From: an uncultured Alphaproteobacteria bacterium
GTDB taxonomy: Bacteria > Pseudomonadota > Alphaproteobacteria > Rs-D84
Assembly (NCBI GenBank): GCA_944389385.1
Contig: CALXMC010000002.1
Location: forward strand, 109,831 to 173,830
DNA: 64,000 nt
Direction: 5' to 3'
Below, piece after piece: positions 42,105 through 50,072 of this stretch (position 1 is the stretch's first letter; the number at the start of each line of letters is the position of its first letter). Below the pieces are notes generated by a model. The model made no database searches. It had not been told where the DNA came from and worked only from the letters and a program-made list of their open reading frames with translations. Both the position numbers and the translations under genes were made by a program.

Positions 42105-42462
42105 CCAAGAAATCTTTTAATATTTCCATATCAGTTTTACTAAATGCTCGGGCTGTTCTTTCGGCGTCTGCATTGTAAAGCGCTTCCATTTTTGGTAACA
42201 GGGTTTGAATTGCCTTGTTGTCACCTTGGGCTGCTTTGTTGGTTAGTTGTAGTAAAATAGCGTCGCTTTTTGTAGCTTCTACGGTTTCACCTGCGTTGGT
42301 AATTGAAATTTTACCGTCCAGGAAATACTTTAATTTGGTGTTAAAGTTTTTGTGACCCTTTGGACGACCTTTGCGATTGCCAGAGACGCCTTTTTTGAAG
42401 CGCGTTTCAATGGGTGGGTTTTGATAGCCAACTTTGTAGTTTTTATTGTTGTTGAATTCCAT
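42085..42462 (-). CDS. DUF5681 protein
   Basis: A 125-residue protein whose N-terminus (YQNPPIETRFKKGVSGNRKG, then RPKG) is the DUF5681 signature. The rest is helical (ATKSDAILLQLTNKAAQGDNKAIQ) as in the family. DUF5681 commonly lies directly upstream of the terminase large subunit in prophages, as here (20-base overlap), so a small-terminase-like role is possible but unproven. It overlaps the methyltransferase gene by 20 bases on its other side. Confidence 0.8.
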   Translation of the reverse strand: MEFNNNKNYKVGYQNPPIETRFKKGVSGNRKGRPKGHKNFNTKLKYFLDGKISITNAGETVEATKSDAILLQLTNKAAQGDNKAIQTLLPKMEALYNADAERTARAFSKTDMEILKDFLDENANN

Positions 42463-43753
42463 CTTTTTTCTCCTGTAATAATTCGTTATATGTTTTGCCG
42501 TTTGATATGTTTACGGCATCTGTGCCAAATAGTTTTTGAAACCTGCGAATTGTGGTGTCTATGTATTTGGGTTCTAACTCTATACCAAAACAGGTACGCT
42601 CTATCTGTTCACAGGCGATAAGCGTGCTGCCCGAACCCAGAAAACTGTCTAATACAGTGTCGTGCAGGTTTGTGACGTCTAAAATTGCATCGCGTATCAT
42701 TTCTACGGGCTTTACCGTCGGGTGCATCTTCAGGTCATCTCTGTGCACACCAAAAGAATTTACACCAGCATAATTCCAGACGTTTGTTCGGTACCTGCCG
42801 TACTTGCCCAGTTGAATATTGTTAACGTTTGGTGCGTCGCCATTTTTATATACAAAGCATAGTTCGTGTTGGCTGCGATAAAGACTGCCCATGCCACCAG
42901 ACGTCTTTACCCAAACGCACAGGTTTATAAAATCACCAAATACGGAATCTAAGGCGGTTTTGATTTCTGTTATATGACGCCAATCCATAAAGTTATATTG
43001 CATTGCTCCGTCATTAGAATACTTTTGGCACAGGGTAAAGTTGTCTGTTAAAAACTTGGTAAATTCTTCTGACGACATTTCTCCAGACGCCATGGCAAAT
43101 TCATCGTGGCGTATGTTTCCACATCCGCAAACGTGCCCTGAAATCTTAACGTTGTAAGGCGGGTCTTGGATGACCATATTGGCGCGTTTGTCGGACAGTA
43201 GACGGGCGAAACTCTCTTCGTCCAGACTGTTGGCGCATATGATTTTATGACGCCCCAGCTGCCATATGTCGCCAGGTTGCGTTACGATTTCGTCTTCGGG
43301 AACAAATTCTATTTTATTCAGCTTTTTGTCTGGGGTTGGCGTTGTGTCTGTTATCAGGTTGTTGATTTCAATTTGCTCAAACCCTGTGATTGTTATGTCG
43401 TCCACATAAATCTGTTCCAGGTCCGATATTTCCAACGTTAATAGTTCTTTGTTCCAGCCACCGTTTTCTGAAATTTTATTGTCTGCCAGGCGATAAACAC
43501 GCTTTTGCGTTTCGTCCAGGTGCGTTAAACGAATAACAGGCACAGTATCCATTTGCAACTGTTGTGCCGCCAGATACCTGCCGTGCCCAGCAATTATTTC
43601 ATCGTTTTCATCTATAAGAATAGGGTTGTTAAAACCGAATTTTTTAATAGAATCTGCGATTTGATGCACCTGCTTTTGCGGGTGGTCTTTTGGGTTGTTT
43701 TGGTATGTTTTTAGTGAATTTAAGTCAACATATGTAACTTTTATTTCTGCCAT
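42443..43753 (-). CDS. ParB-like nuclease domain fused to a DNA adenine methyltransferase
   Basis: A 436-residue phage-type protein. The N-terminal ParB/Srx-like domain (about 5-110) shows NPKDHPQKQ, ADSIKKFGFNNPILID and AGHGRYLAAQ. The C-terminal DNA N6-adenine or N4-cytosine methyltransferase has DPPY (about 197-200) and the AdoMet site DSFLGSGSTL near residue 370; the order DPPY before FxGxG marks a beta-class amino-methyltransferase. No cognate restriction gene is adjacent, so it is probably an orphan modifying enzyme that protects the element. Start after GGAGGTCCAA. It may have been the first gene of the phage operon. Confidence 0.88.
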   Translation of the reverse strand: MAEIKVTYVDLNSLKTYQNNPKDHPQKQVHQIADSIKKFGFNNPILIDENDEIIAGHGRYLAAQQLQMDTVPVIRLTHLDETQKRVYRLADNKISENGGWNKELLTLEISDLEQIYVDDITITGFEQIEINNLITDTTPTPDKKLNKIEFVPEDEIVTQPGDIWQLGRHKIICANSLDEESFARLLSDKRANMVIQDPPYNVKISGHVCGCGNIRHDEFAMASGEMSSEEFTKFLTDNFTLCQKYSNDGAMQYNFMDWRHITEIKTALDSVFGDFINLCVWVKTSGGMGSLYRSQHELCFVYKNGDAPNVNNIQLGKYGRYRTNVWNYAGVNSFGVHRDDLKMHPTVKPVEMIRDAILDVTNLHDTVLDSFLGSGSTLIACEQIERTCFGIELEPKYIDTTIRRFQKLFGTDAVNISNGKTYNELLQEKKDGIQQQ

Positions 43754-43789
43754 TTGGACCTCCTTTTTTTGGAGTATGTGACAGAGGGG

Positions 43790-43823
43790 GCAAAAAAGTA
43801 GGCGTCTGCTAGCAGACGCCTAT
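43790..43823 (-). terminator. Terminator for the gene at 43820 (minus strand)
   Basis: On the minus strand, TAGGCGTCTG, loop CTAG, CAGACGCCTA, then CTTTTTT; the stop codon lies inside the stem. Confidence 0.75.
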
Positions 43824-44581
43824 TTCCAAATTTCAGAATTCTTTGGCGGAAGCCATTTTCTAACGGTTTCAGCAGGATTATCTGTTTTAAGAATGTTCAT
43901 AAGGCTATCTTGAAACGCAGCATATTTGTCAGAACTTAGTATTTCTGTGATAAGTTTACTATTGGTTATTGTGGGGCGTTTGGCTTTAATTTTTTTAGCG
44001 ATTTTTATAAACTCTTTTTTCAACGTGGTTTCTGCTTGGTGGGTTGCTTTGCCAGATTTTTTGCGCATTTCTTTTGCAATCATAAGCATAGATGCAGAAT
44101 ATTCTACAAATGCAGAGTTCCAGTTTTCAAAAACAGTTTGCTTTTCTGATGCGTTCAACTTGGTGTCGGATTCAATTTTTGTTATATACCCAGCAGCCTG
44201 ATATAGCATAAGGCTTAATGCGTTTGCTGCGCCGATTGTCCACCACTCCCGACGTGATAACTTTTTGACTTTATCATCTACTTTGAATATAAATTCGCCA
44301 TCTGGATTGTGCGGCAATTTGTCAAAGTTTTTTATTCGCATCCGTGATTTAAGGTCGGCAATGTATTTGGGCAGGTTGGCATTGTTGGCGCGGACAAGTT
44401 GTTTGAAGTCTGCAATTGCATTTTTGGTTAAAGGTAATATTTGGTCGTAAAATCTGTCAAAACTAAGTGGATATGGCACTTGTTTTGCAACCTTGGAAAC
44501 ATTATACGTGTTAATCATTGCAATCCTGTTGGCAATAGTTTGTTCTTCTTTTCCCGCAATAAAATCTAAACACTTTTTCAT
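43820..44581 (-). CDS. Hypothetical lysine-rich helical protein
   Basis: A 253-residue soluble protein, unrecognised. It has mostly helical periodicity, high Lys content and a weakly hydrophobic helix near residues 125-145 (WWTIGAANALSLMLYQAAGYI). No signal peptide. Start at 44581 after AAAAGGTTATGAT; the longer frame to 44641 is not supported. It has its own terminator, separating it from the methyltransferase gene downstream. It may be the last element gene or belong to the chromosome. Confidence 0.6.
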   Translation of the reverse strand: MKKCLDFIAGKEEQTIANRIAMINTYNVSKVAKQVPYPLSFDRFYDQILPLTKNAIADFKQLVRANNANLPKYIADLKSRMRIKNFDKLPHNPDGEFIFKVDDKVKKLSRREWWTIGAANALSLMLYQAAGYITKIESDTKLNASEKQTVFENWNSAFVEYSASMLMIAKEMRKKSGKATHQAETTLKKEFIKIAKKIKAKRPTITNSKLITEILSSDKYAAFQDSLMNILKTDNPAETVRKWLPPKNSEIWK

Positions 44582-44739
44582 ATCATAACCTTTTGAAATT
44601 AAGGTAAAATGAAAACCGCGGTAAATCAAGTTGATAATCATTTTTTGGAATTATTGTTTAGAAACTTGTTATCGTATATAATAATTTGTTGTTTTTTGCT
44701 TGTTTTAGATTATTATTATGCTGACAAAGCGAGGTTAAA

Positions 44740-45525
44740 ATGAAACAAATTCAAGAATTTAGTCTTCATACACATACAAAGCTTGGTGACGGTTATGATA
44801 CAGTAGAAGATATGATAATTGAAGCACAGAAAAATGGTTTGAAAACTTTGGGAATATCAGATCATTTCTGGGCTGTTCGACATGATTTACAAAAGTATAT
44901 AAAAACGGTAAGAAGGGCCCAAGAAAAATTAAAATTTCATGTTTTGCTTGGAATGGAGATTGACAATCCAACTCCTGAACGATTAGAAATGCTTTATAAA
45001 CTAAAACGTGATTATGGTTTTGATTTTTTTATTGGTGCCTTGCATGATGTTCCTTATGGTGAAAAAAAATATTATGTAGGTGACAAGGAAAATAAGGATG
45101 TTTTACAGAGTCAAGGGTTCCAGCAGATGTATTGGCAGACACTCCCTAATCTTGCGAACGATTTATTTGATATTGTTGCGCATTTAGATTTAGTGAAATT
45201 AACTGGCATAAAAACAGAAACCTTATATGAAAAAGAAATCAATAACGCATTGAAAGCTTTTAAATTGAATAATCAAATTGTAGAAATAAATACAAAGCAT
45301 TCAAAAATTGAAAATGAACCGTCTGATACGATATTAGAAAAAATAGTGGAAATCAAAATACCAGTTGTTTTTAGTAGCGACGCTCATATTAAAAATCAAA
45401 TTGTATATCGTTTTGAAGAAGAGCAACAGCGTTTATCCGGAATGCTGTCAAAAATGCGTTATATTTCTAAAACAACAGAATTATTAGACTTTTTGAAATT
45501 TAGGAATAGTATTCATAATAGATAA
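44740..45525 (+). CDS. PHP-domain phosphoesterase, histidinol-phosphatase-like
   Basis: A 261-residue metal-dependent phosphoesterase of the PHP superfamily. Metal ligands are visible in HTHTKLGDG (residues 8-16), GISDHFW (near 42), E/H in GMEIDNP, and H in VAHLDLVK, with SSDAH near the C-terminus. Relatives include bacterial histidinol phosphatase (HisK) and tyrosine-phosphatase CpsB-type proteins of capsule clusters. No his genes are near. The position at the head of a glycan island makes a CpsB/YwqE-like regulatory phosphatase or a sugar-phosphate phosphatase plausible. The next gene follows after 21 bases. Confidence 0.78.
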   Translation: MKQIQEFSLHTHTKLGDGYDTVEDMIIEAQKNGLKTLGISDHFWAVRHDLQKYIKTVRRAQEKLKFHVLLGMEIDNPTPERLEMLYKLKRDYGFDFFIGALHDVPYGEKKYYVGDKENKDVLQSQGFQQMYWQTLPNLANDLFDIVAHLDLVKLTGIKTETLYEKEINNALKAFKLNNQIVEINTKHSKIENEPSDTILEKIVEIKIPVVFSSDAHIKNQIVYRFEEEQQRLSGMLSKMRYISKTTELLDFLKFRNSIHNR

Positions 45526-45546
45526 CATGTATTTAAGGGTTGTGAT

Positions 45547-46266
45547 ATGAGATTAAAAACTTGTCTGGTAAATATTTTTTGTAAGATAATCCCATCAAAA
45601 AGGTTTTCAGGAAGTATAAAACAATATTTTTTGGCCACAAGTTTTATTAACAAAGGTAACAACAATATCGTTGTAGTCGTGAGGAAAGATGGAACCAAGA
45701 AAATCCTTAAAAAGAATATGTTGAATACAAACATTAGATTTTTAGGAGACGATAATTATATCGAGATTCATGAGCCTATATCAGAAAATTTTTATCTTTC
45801 ATGTAAGTTAAATACAAAGACAAAAATTATTATAGGGGAAAGGTTTAATGGTGGCCTTAATATATATTCTGATAGTAGTATATTTCCTAATAAAGTTATA
45901 TTAGGTAAGGGGATTGTGGTTACAAAAACATTGGTTATAGATTTGGCACGTGGAAACGGTAATGTAGAAATAGGAGATAGTTGTTTGTTTTCTTGGGGAA
46001 ATGAAATTCGTACAGGTGATCATCATGCTATGTATAAAAAAGGTACGAGAAAGCTTTTAAACCCAAATCAAGATGTCAAATTTGGGAAACATATTTGGGT
46101 TGGTTCAAATGCCTTAATTTTGAAGGGTGTACATATCGCAGACGGTTCTGTGATTGGTGCTAATTCAGTTGTTACAAAGTCGTTTGCTATGTCAAATGTT
46201 GCAATTGCGGGAATTCCAGCAAAGATCATAAAAAAAGATATTGAATGGGGATATGAGGCACCGTAA
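45547..46266 (+). CDS. Left-handed beta-helix sugar acyltransferase
   Basis: A 239-residue enzyme of the hexapeptide-repeat family, which transfers acetyl or other acyl groups from CoA to sugars. The C-terminal part has hexapeptide turns (IWVGSNALILKGVHIADGSVIG, read in pieces WVGSNALI and VHIADGSVIG) and the family ending ANSVVTKSF...IAGIPAKIIKK. The likely catalytic His is in GDHHAMYK near residue 158. The N-terminal ~90 residues are unrecognised. AAGGGTTGTGAT precedes the ATG. Probably decorates the surface polysaccharide. Confidence 0.85.
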   Translation: MRLKTCLVNIFCKIIPSKRFSGSIKQYFLATSFINKGNNNIVVVVRKDGTKKILKKNMLNTNIRFLGDDNYIEIHEPISENFYLSCKLNTKTKIIIGERFNGGLNIYSDSSIFPNKVILGKGIVVTKTLVIDLARGNGNVEIGDSCLFSWGNEIRTGDHHAMYKKGTRKLLNPNQDVKFGKHIWVGSNALILKGVHIADGSVIGANSVVTKSFAMSNVAIAGIPAKIIKKDIEWGYEAP

Positions 46267-46284
46267 TTATATTATAATAGAATA

Positions 46285-47145
46285 TCATTTTTCTTTGCTT
46301 ATGATTGATTTTACACAATTATTGTTTGAGTTTGCCTTTGTTTTCAGTTTTTCTAGAAAATCGTAATCTATCATAGATTCTGTTGGCTGGTTTTGCTCTT
46401 TTCGCCATTCTTTTCTTTTTATTTGCTGTTGTGAATATATTTTGCCAACTGCCCCTAGGCAGTATTTACATGCTGAGAGTGGACAATTTGATGATATATA
46501 ATTTTTTAATGCGGATTTTAAGTTGTGAGTCTTTAGAATATCAATTCCATCAACTGATAAGTTTTTTATAGACTTTAAAGTATGGGCTTGGGGACATTTA
46601 TAGAAATATCCGTCCTCCAAGTTATAGCATTTCCAAATTTTAGAGATCAAACAAGTTTTGTATATTTGTTCTATTAAATTTTTGTCTTGGGTTCCTTGTT
46701 CTGAATACGGCAGCCTAAAAGCCTCAAAATCTAGAATTACTAATTTACATATGCCCTTGGTTAATTTATAAATTTGTTCTTTATTTAAGCCAGTATGGTG
46801 ATCTGAAATTTCTAATACGTCAATTGAATGTAAAATTTGTTTATGTTTTTCATTTATCAAAAGCCCGTTTGAAACAACAGTTATATTATCGCAAATTTGG
46901 CTATTTCTAACAATATTTATAATTTCCTGTAAGTTTGGTGCCAAAAAGGGTTCGCCACCAAGTAGTCGTACTGTCTCACAATGAAATATAGTATTCAATT
47001 TGTTTAAGCACAGCTGCAATTTTTCTGTGTCAAATTTGTGTTTTATACAAATTGGTGATAAATGGCTGCATCCTTTACAAGAAAGATTGCAAAGATTTGT
47101 TACGTTTATTTCCAATTTTTCCGAAATAATCTTGCTTTTTTCCAT
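46285..47145 (-). CDS. Radical SAM enzyme with SPASM-like C-terminus
   Basis: A 286-residue radical S-adenosylmethionine protein. The cluster motif is CNLSCKGCSHLSP (CxxxCxxC, residues ~17-24), followed by RLLGGEPFLAPNL, the conserved GGEP. The C-terminal part has extra Cys (KCYNLEDGYFYKCPQA and CPLSACKYCLGA) as in SPASM domains that hold more Fe-S clusters. Members act on peptides, sugars or proteins. No precursor peptide is seen nearby; glycan neighbours suggest a sugar or lipid substrate. It is divergent from the GT2 gene at 47169, with 23 bases between starts. Confidence 0.83.
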   Translation of the reverse strand: MEKSKIISEKLEINVTNLCNLSCKGCSHLSPICIKHKFDTEKLQLCLNKLNTIFHCETVRLLGGEPFLAPNLQEIINIVRNSQICDNITVVSNGLLINEKHKQILHSIDVLEISDHHTGLNKEQIYKLTKGICKLVILDFEAFRLPYSEQGTQDKNLIEQIYKTCLISKIWKCYNLEDGYFYKCPQAHTLKSIKNLSVDGIDILKTHNLKSALKNYISSNCPLSACKYCLGAVGKIYSQQQIKRKEWRKEQNQPTESMIDYDFLEKLKTKANSNNNCVKSIISKEK

Positions 47146-47168
47146 GTTTAATATAAAATTTTTATCAA

Positions 47169-48650
47169 ATGATTGAAAATATTCTAGGAAAGATTATAAA
47201 GCACAATAATGATTATAGCAAGCTAGAATCTAAGTTTTTTGCTAATGGTTATGGTCAGCTGGTTAAGACGCCTTATGCCTCTAGTTCTATACCATATAAA
47301 GGGAAGCCGGTAACTATATCTATTTTGATTCCTTGTCATAACTCTATTAAAACAATAAAACGCTGTATTCAACATATATCTGTTAACTCATATGTTATAA
47401 AATATCCATCGGCAGTTGAAGTTATAGTTGTTGATGATGGCTCTACAGATAATACATATGAATGTTTGTCTGGGTTATCTTATCCGATGAAGGTTTTGGT
47501 TGTTAAACAAAATCAGCGTTACCGTAGCGGTGCATTAAACACAGCTCTTTATCATGCTAATAATGAATTTATTTTAACTTGTGATTCGGACATGTGTTTA
47601 GATGTTTTTTGTATCGAAGAGGCGGCGAAAAGATTACAAGTCCTTGGATGTAAGGCATTATTGGTAGGATTTAGAGAAGATATTGATTTAAATAGTTTAC
47701 TAAAAAAAGAGACAAAAACGCCTAGATTTTGGAAAGATAATCGTTTCTGTTTTGATTTCAGTTTAATAGAACCAGAAAATATGTTTGCTTTAACAGATGG
47801 TTATAAAAAGTTTGGAAAAAATAAGAAAATTTATATAAATAGCAAAAATGGTGTAAATAGGGATGTTTGGACGTTGCCACGTATGGCCTATGGCTGTCTA
47901 TTTGCGTGTGATAAGAACTTTTTTTATCAGATAGGCGGATATAATGAAAAGTTTCAGGGTTGGGGATATGAGGATACGTTGATTGGTGCACTAGCAATCG
48001 CTTGTGGTAAGTATATAATCCCTGTGCCTAGTATGTGTGGCTTTCATATATCACATCCAGTCAATATGGATATAGTTAGGAGTACGCCTAACAAACAATT
48101 GTATCAAAATCTAATTTCTGCTAGAGAATATGATTGTTTTGATTATATTCAACAAAGTCGATTTTTTGTAAAAGATAAATACAATTTGGGTCAAAGTAAA
48201 CCGGGTGTATTGTGTGTTTCTATACGTCGTAAGTCAAATGATTATAATTTCTATTTAGGTGAGTATAAGCAGGTTAGAACGGGGGGCAACTATCCAAAAA
48301 GTTTATTCTATTCTGGAGAGCATGATAAATTGTTAGAAATTTTTCCGAATAGTATATATTCTTGTTTTGTGAATATTATTAGAGAAAATATAAAAGGGGC
48401 TATCGAGTGTTATAAAAAGGGAGCAGGCAAAGAAAAAATATATTTGAATAGCATTGATAAAGAAAAGTTATTATATACTGCTAACTTATGGTATCAGCAA
48501 AACAGTGTTTTGCTTGCTTTTATGTTTTTTTCTTTGTATGGTTTAACTAATGGATTTGATTCAAAATTAAAAAAACAAATAAAACGTTGCGTTAAAAAAA
48601 TTACAGAAAAAGTGAATAATGAAGTTTCATGGTGCACCAGAACGTTTTGA
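47169..48650 (+). CDS. Family 2 glycosyltransferase
   Basis: A 493-residue cytoplasmic GT-A enzyme. N-terminal domain about 45-180: ISILIPCHNSIKTIKRCI, VVDDGSTDNTYE, YRSGALNTAL and the DxD metal site TCDSDMCLD. Mid-region about 265-300: GGYNEKFQGWGYEDTLIGA, the C-terminal acceptor motif of the galactosyltransferase/chondroitin-synthase type. The C-terminal 150 residues are unrecognised. It likely adds a sugar in polymer assembly. It overlaps the next gene by 32 bases. Confidence 0.88.
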   Translation: MIENILGKIIKHNNDYSKLESKFFANGYGQLVKTPYASSSIPYKGKPVTISILIPCHNSIKTIKRCIQHISVNSYVIKYPSAVEVIVVDDGSTDNTYECLSGLSYPMKVLVVKQNQRYRSGALNTALYHANNEFILTCDSDMCLDVFCIEEAAKRLQVLGCKALLVGFREDIDLNSLLKKETKTPRFWKDNRFCFDFSLIEPENMFALTDGYKKFGKNKKIYINSKNGVNRDVWTLPRMAYGCLFACDKNFFYQIGGYNEKFQGWGYEDTLIGALAIACGKYIIPVPSMCGFHISHPVNMDIVRSTPNKQLYQNLISAREYDCFDYIQQSRFFVKDKYNLGQSKPGVLCVSIRRKSNDYNFYLGEYKQVRTGGNYPKSLFYSGEHDKLLEIFPNSIYSCFVNIIRENIKGAIECYKKGAGKEKIYLNSIDKEKLLYTANLWYQQNSVLLAFMFFSLYGLTNGFDSKLKKQIKRCVKKITEKVNNEVSWCTRTF

Positions 48651-49104
48651 AGCTGTTGCTGATCTGGTAGGAAAATATTTTGATACAAATAAAATAAAGT
48701 ATGTCGCCGACGTTGCTGGTGGGCAAGGAATGCTTAGTCGAATTCTTCGAAAAAGGTATAATTGCGAATGTGATGTTATAGATCCAAGAGAATACGGTAT
48801 TGTGGGGGTCAACAGAAGGGTAGAATATTATACTTCGGAAATGGCAACTTTTTATGATTTAATTATAGGACTGCATCCTGATCAAGCGTTAAGACCGGTT
48901 GTAGAATCTGCTATATATCGACCAACTATTGTTGTTCCATGTTGTAATTATTGGTCGACAGAAAAAATGGGAGCCAAAATAATGCGCCAAAGCATAGAAA
49001 ATTGGTATAAAGAACGGAATATTAAGTATGTCTTAGAGGAGTTAAAAATAGATACGCCTCATAGGTTTGCTCTAATTACTTTTGGCCCAAAAATAAAAGG
49101 ATAG
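48619..49104 (+). CDS. Class I methyltransferase-like protein
   Basis: A 161-residue Rossmann-fold protein. VADVAGGQGMLSRIL is the AdoMet-binding loop (about 34-48), CDVIDPRE the second strand, and LIIGLHPD plus TIVVPCCNYWS resemble the VxCC segment of a METTL25/Methyltransf_32-like RNA-methyltransferase group. Short for a full methyltransferase. It overlaps the GT2 gene by 32 bases and is followed by another methyltransferase after 4 bases. Substrate unknown; it may pair with that enzyme. Confidence 0.65.
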   Translation: MKFHGAPERFEAVADLVGKYFDTNKIKYVADVAGGQGMLSRILRKRYNCECDVIDPREYGIVGVNRRVEYYTSEMATFYDLIIGLHPDQALRPVVESAIYRPTIVVPCCNYWSTEKMGAKIMRQSIENWYKERNIKYVLEELKIDTPHRFALITFGPKIKG

Positions 49105-49108
49105 TGAA

Positions 49109-50065
49109 ATGGAAAAAACTATTTTGATATTTAGAATAAAAACTTCCAGATTAAAGGCTCGTAATTTAGCGTTAGAAGAGGTAAAGTCTTTTTTATCTGA
49201 TGTAGATAATGTAGAAGTTGTTGTTGGGGGGCCTCTTTCTACAGAAAAAGGGGTTATCGCTGCTTATTTACCAAAAAAATTTGATGTAGATATTTTAGAA
49301 CCAGATTTTTCTGGGTTGGGCTATATACAACAAGTTGATTTGATGGTACAAGAATCAAGAGAGTCAAAAAATACTATTAAATGGAAGGGATGTTTTTATT
49401 CTTTGGAAACTATTTATGAAGAAGATAAAGAAGAAGTAAGAAACCAAGCTCCAGATAAAAGACGTTTTTTGTTGCCTGATCCTACAGGGGTATTGCGCTA
49501 TGTAAATGGATACAGAGGTGATGGCACAGAGACTGGTAAACGGGCTTTGCCGGTGGAAGACTGCAAATTTATGCTTAATTTATCGAAAATAAAACGCGGT
49601 CAAAAGGTGTTAGATCCGTTTGCAGGGGCGGGAGGAATTGTTTTTGCTGCAGTGAATGCTGGCCTAGATGTGTATAGTTCAGATATTGATCCGAAAATGC
49701 AGTATGGACTTAGGGATTTTGGATCAAAGCATTTTGTGTCAGATGTCCAACACTTACCTTTTGATAATAACTTTTTTGATTCTATTGTGACAGAAGCACC
49801 ATTTGACAAAAATGTAACAAATAATGTTGCGGAAGGTTTAGCAGAAATGCAACGTGTCGTCAAAAAGTCTGGATATATAGTTTTAATGGTTGCAGATCAT
49901 CAGGTTGATCAGATACGTCAAAAAGCTGTTTCGTTGGGTTTAGATATATATGTAGATCAGCCATTAGATCGTAAGGGGACGGCCGTTCATATTTTCGGAT
50001 TTAAAAAAAAACAACTTGATGAAAAAGAACTGGTGAGACTTTTGGGGGACTGTCGTGGGAGATAA
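49109..50065 (+). CDS. TRM11/UPF0020-like methyltransferase
   Basis: A 318-residue protein. The C-terminal methyltransferase (about 160-300) has VLDPFAGAGGIVFAAVNAG as AdoMet loop and SSDIDPKM, as in THUMP-associated (Trm11/TrmG10) RNA methyltransferases. The catalytic NPPY/DPPY position reads EAPF, an unusual substitution. The N-terminal 150 residues do not show a clear THUMP motif. Finding an RNA-type methyltransferase between glycosyltransferases is odd; a small-molecule or glycan substrate is possible. GTG/ATG of the next gene lies right after its stop. Confidence 0.7.
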   Translation: MEKTILIFRIKTSRLKARNLALEEVKSFLSDVDNVEVVVGGPLSTEKGVIAAYLPKKFDVDILEPDFSGLGYIQQVDLMVQESRESKNTIKWKGCFYSLETIYEEDKEEVRNQAPDKRRFLLPDPTGVLRYVNGYRGDGTETGKRALPVEDCKFMLNLSKIKRGQKVLDPFAGAGGIVFAAVNAGLDVYSSDIDPKMQYGLRDFGSKHFVSDVQHLPFDNNFFDSIVTEAPFDKNVTNNVAEGLAEMQRVVKKSGYIVLMVADHQVDQIRQKAVSLGLDIYVDQPLDRKGTAVHIFGFKKKQLDEKELVRLLGDCRGR

Positions 50066-50072
50066 TGCGATT

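Larger units (their letters stand above)
34460..44650. mobile_element. Decayed prophage-like integrative element with serine recombinase
   Basis: The span runs from next to tRNA-Pro to before the glycan island. It contains a serine recombinase, DUF2924, two DUF5681 proteins, a ParB-like/DNA methyltransferase fusion, a truncated terminase and a truncated cytosine methyltransferase, almost all on the minus strand. Cargo on the plus strand includes an Mrr/HEPN pair and a repeat protein. No capsid, portal, protease, tail or replication genes are visible. I found no convincing direct repeat at the edges, so the limits are approximate and based on gene content. Confidence 0.7.

Noticed and set aside
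44740..45525. Histidine biosynthesis gene hisK
   Set aside because: PHP motifs alone do not fix the substrate and no his genes are nearby; a glycan-cluster role is as likely.
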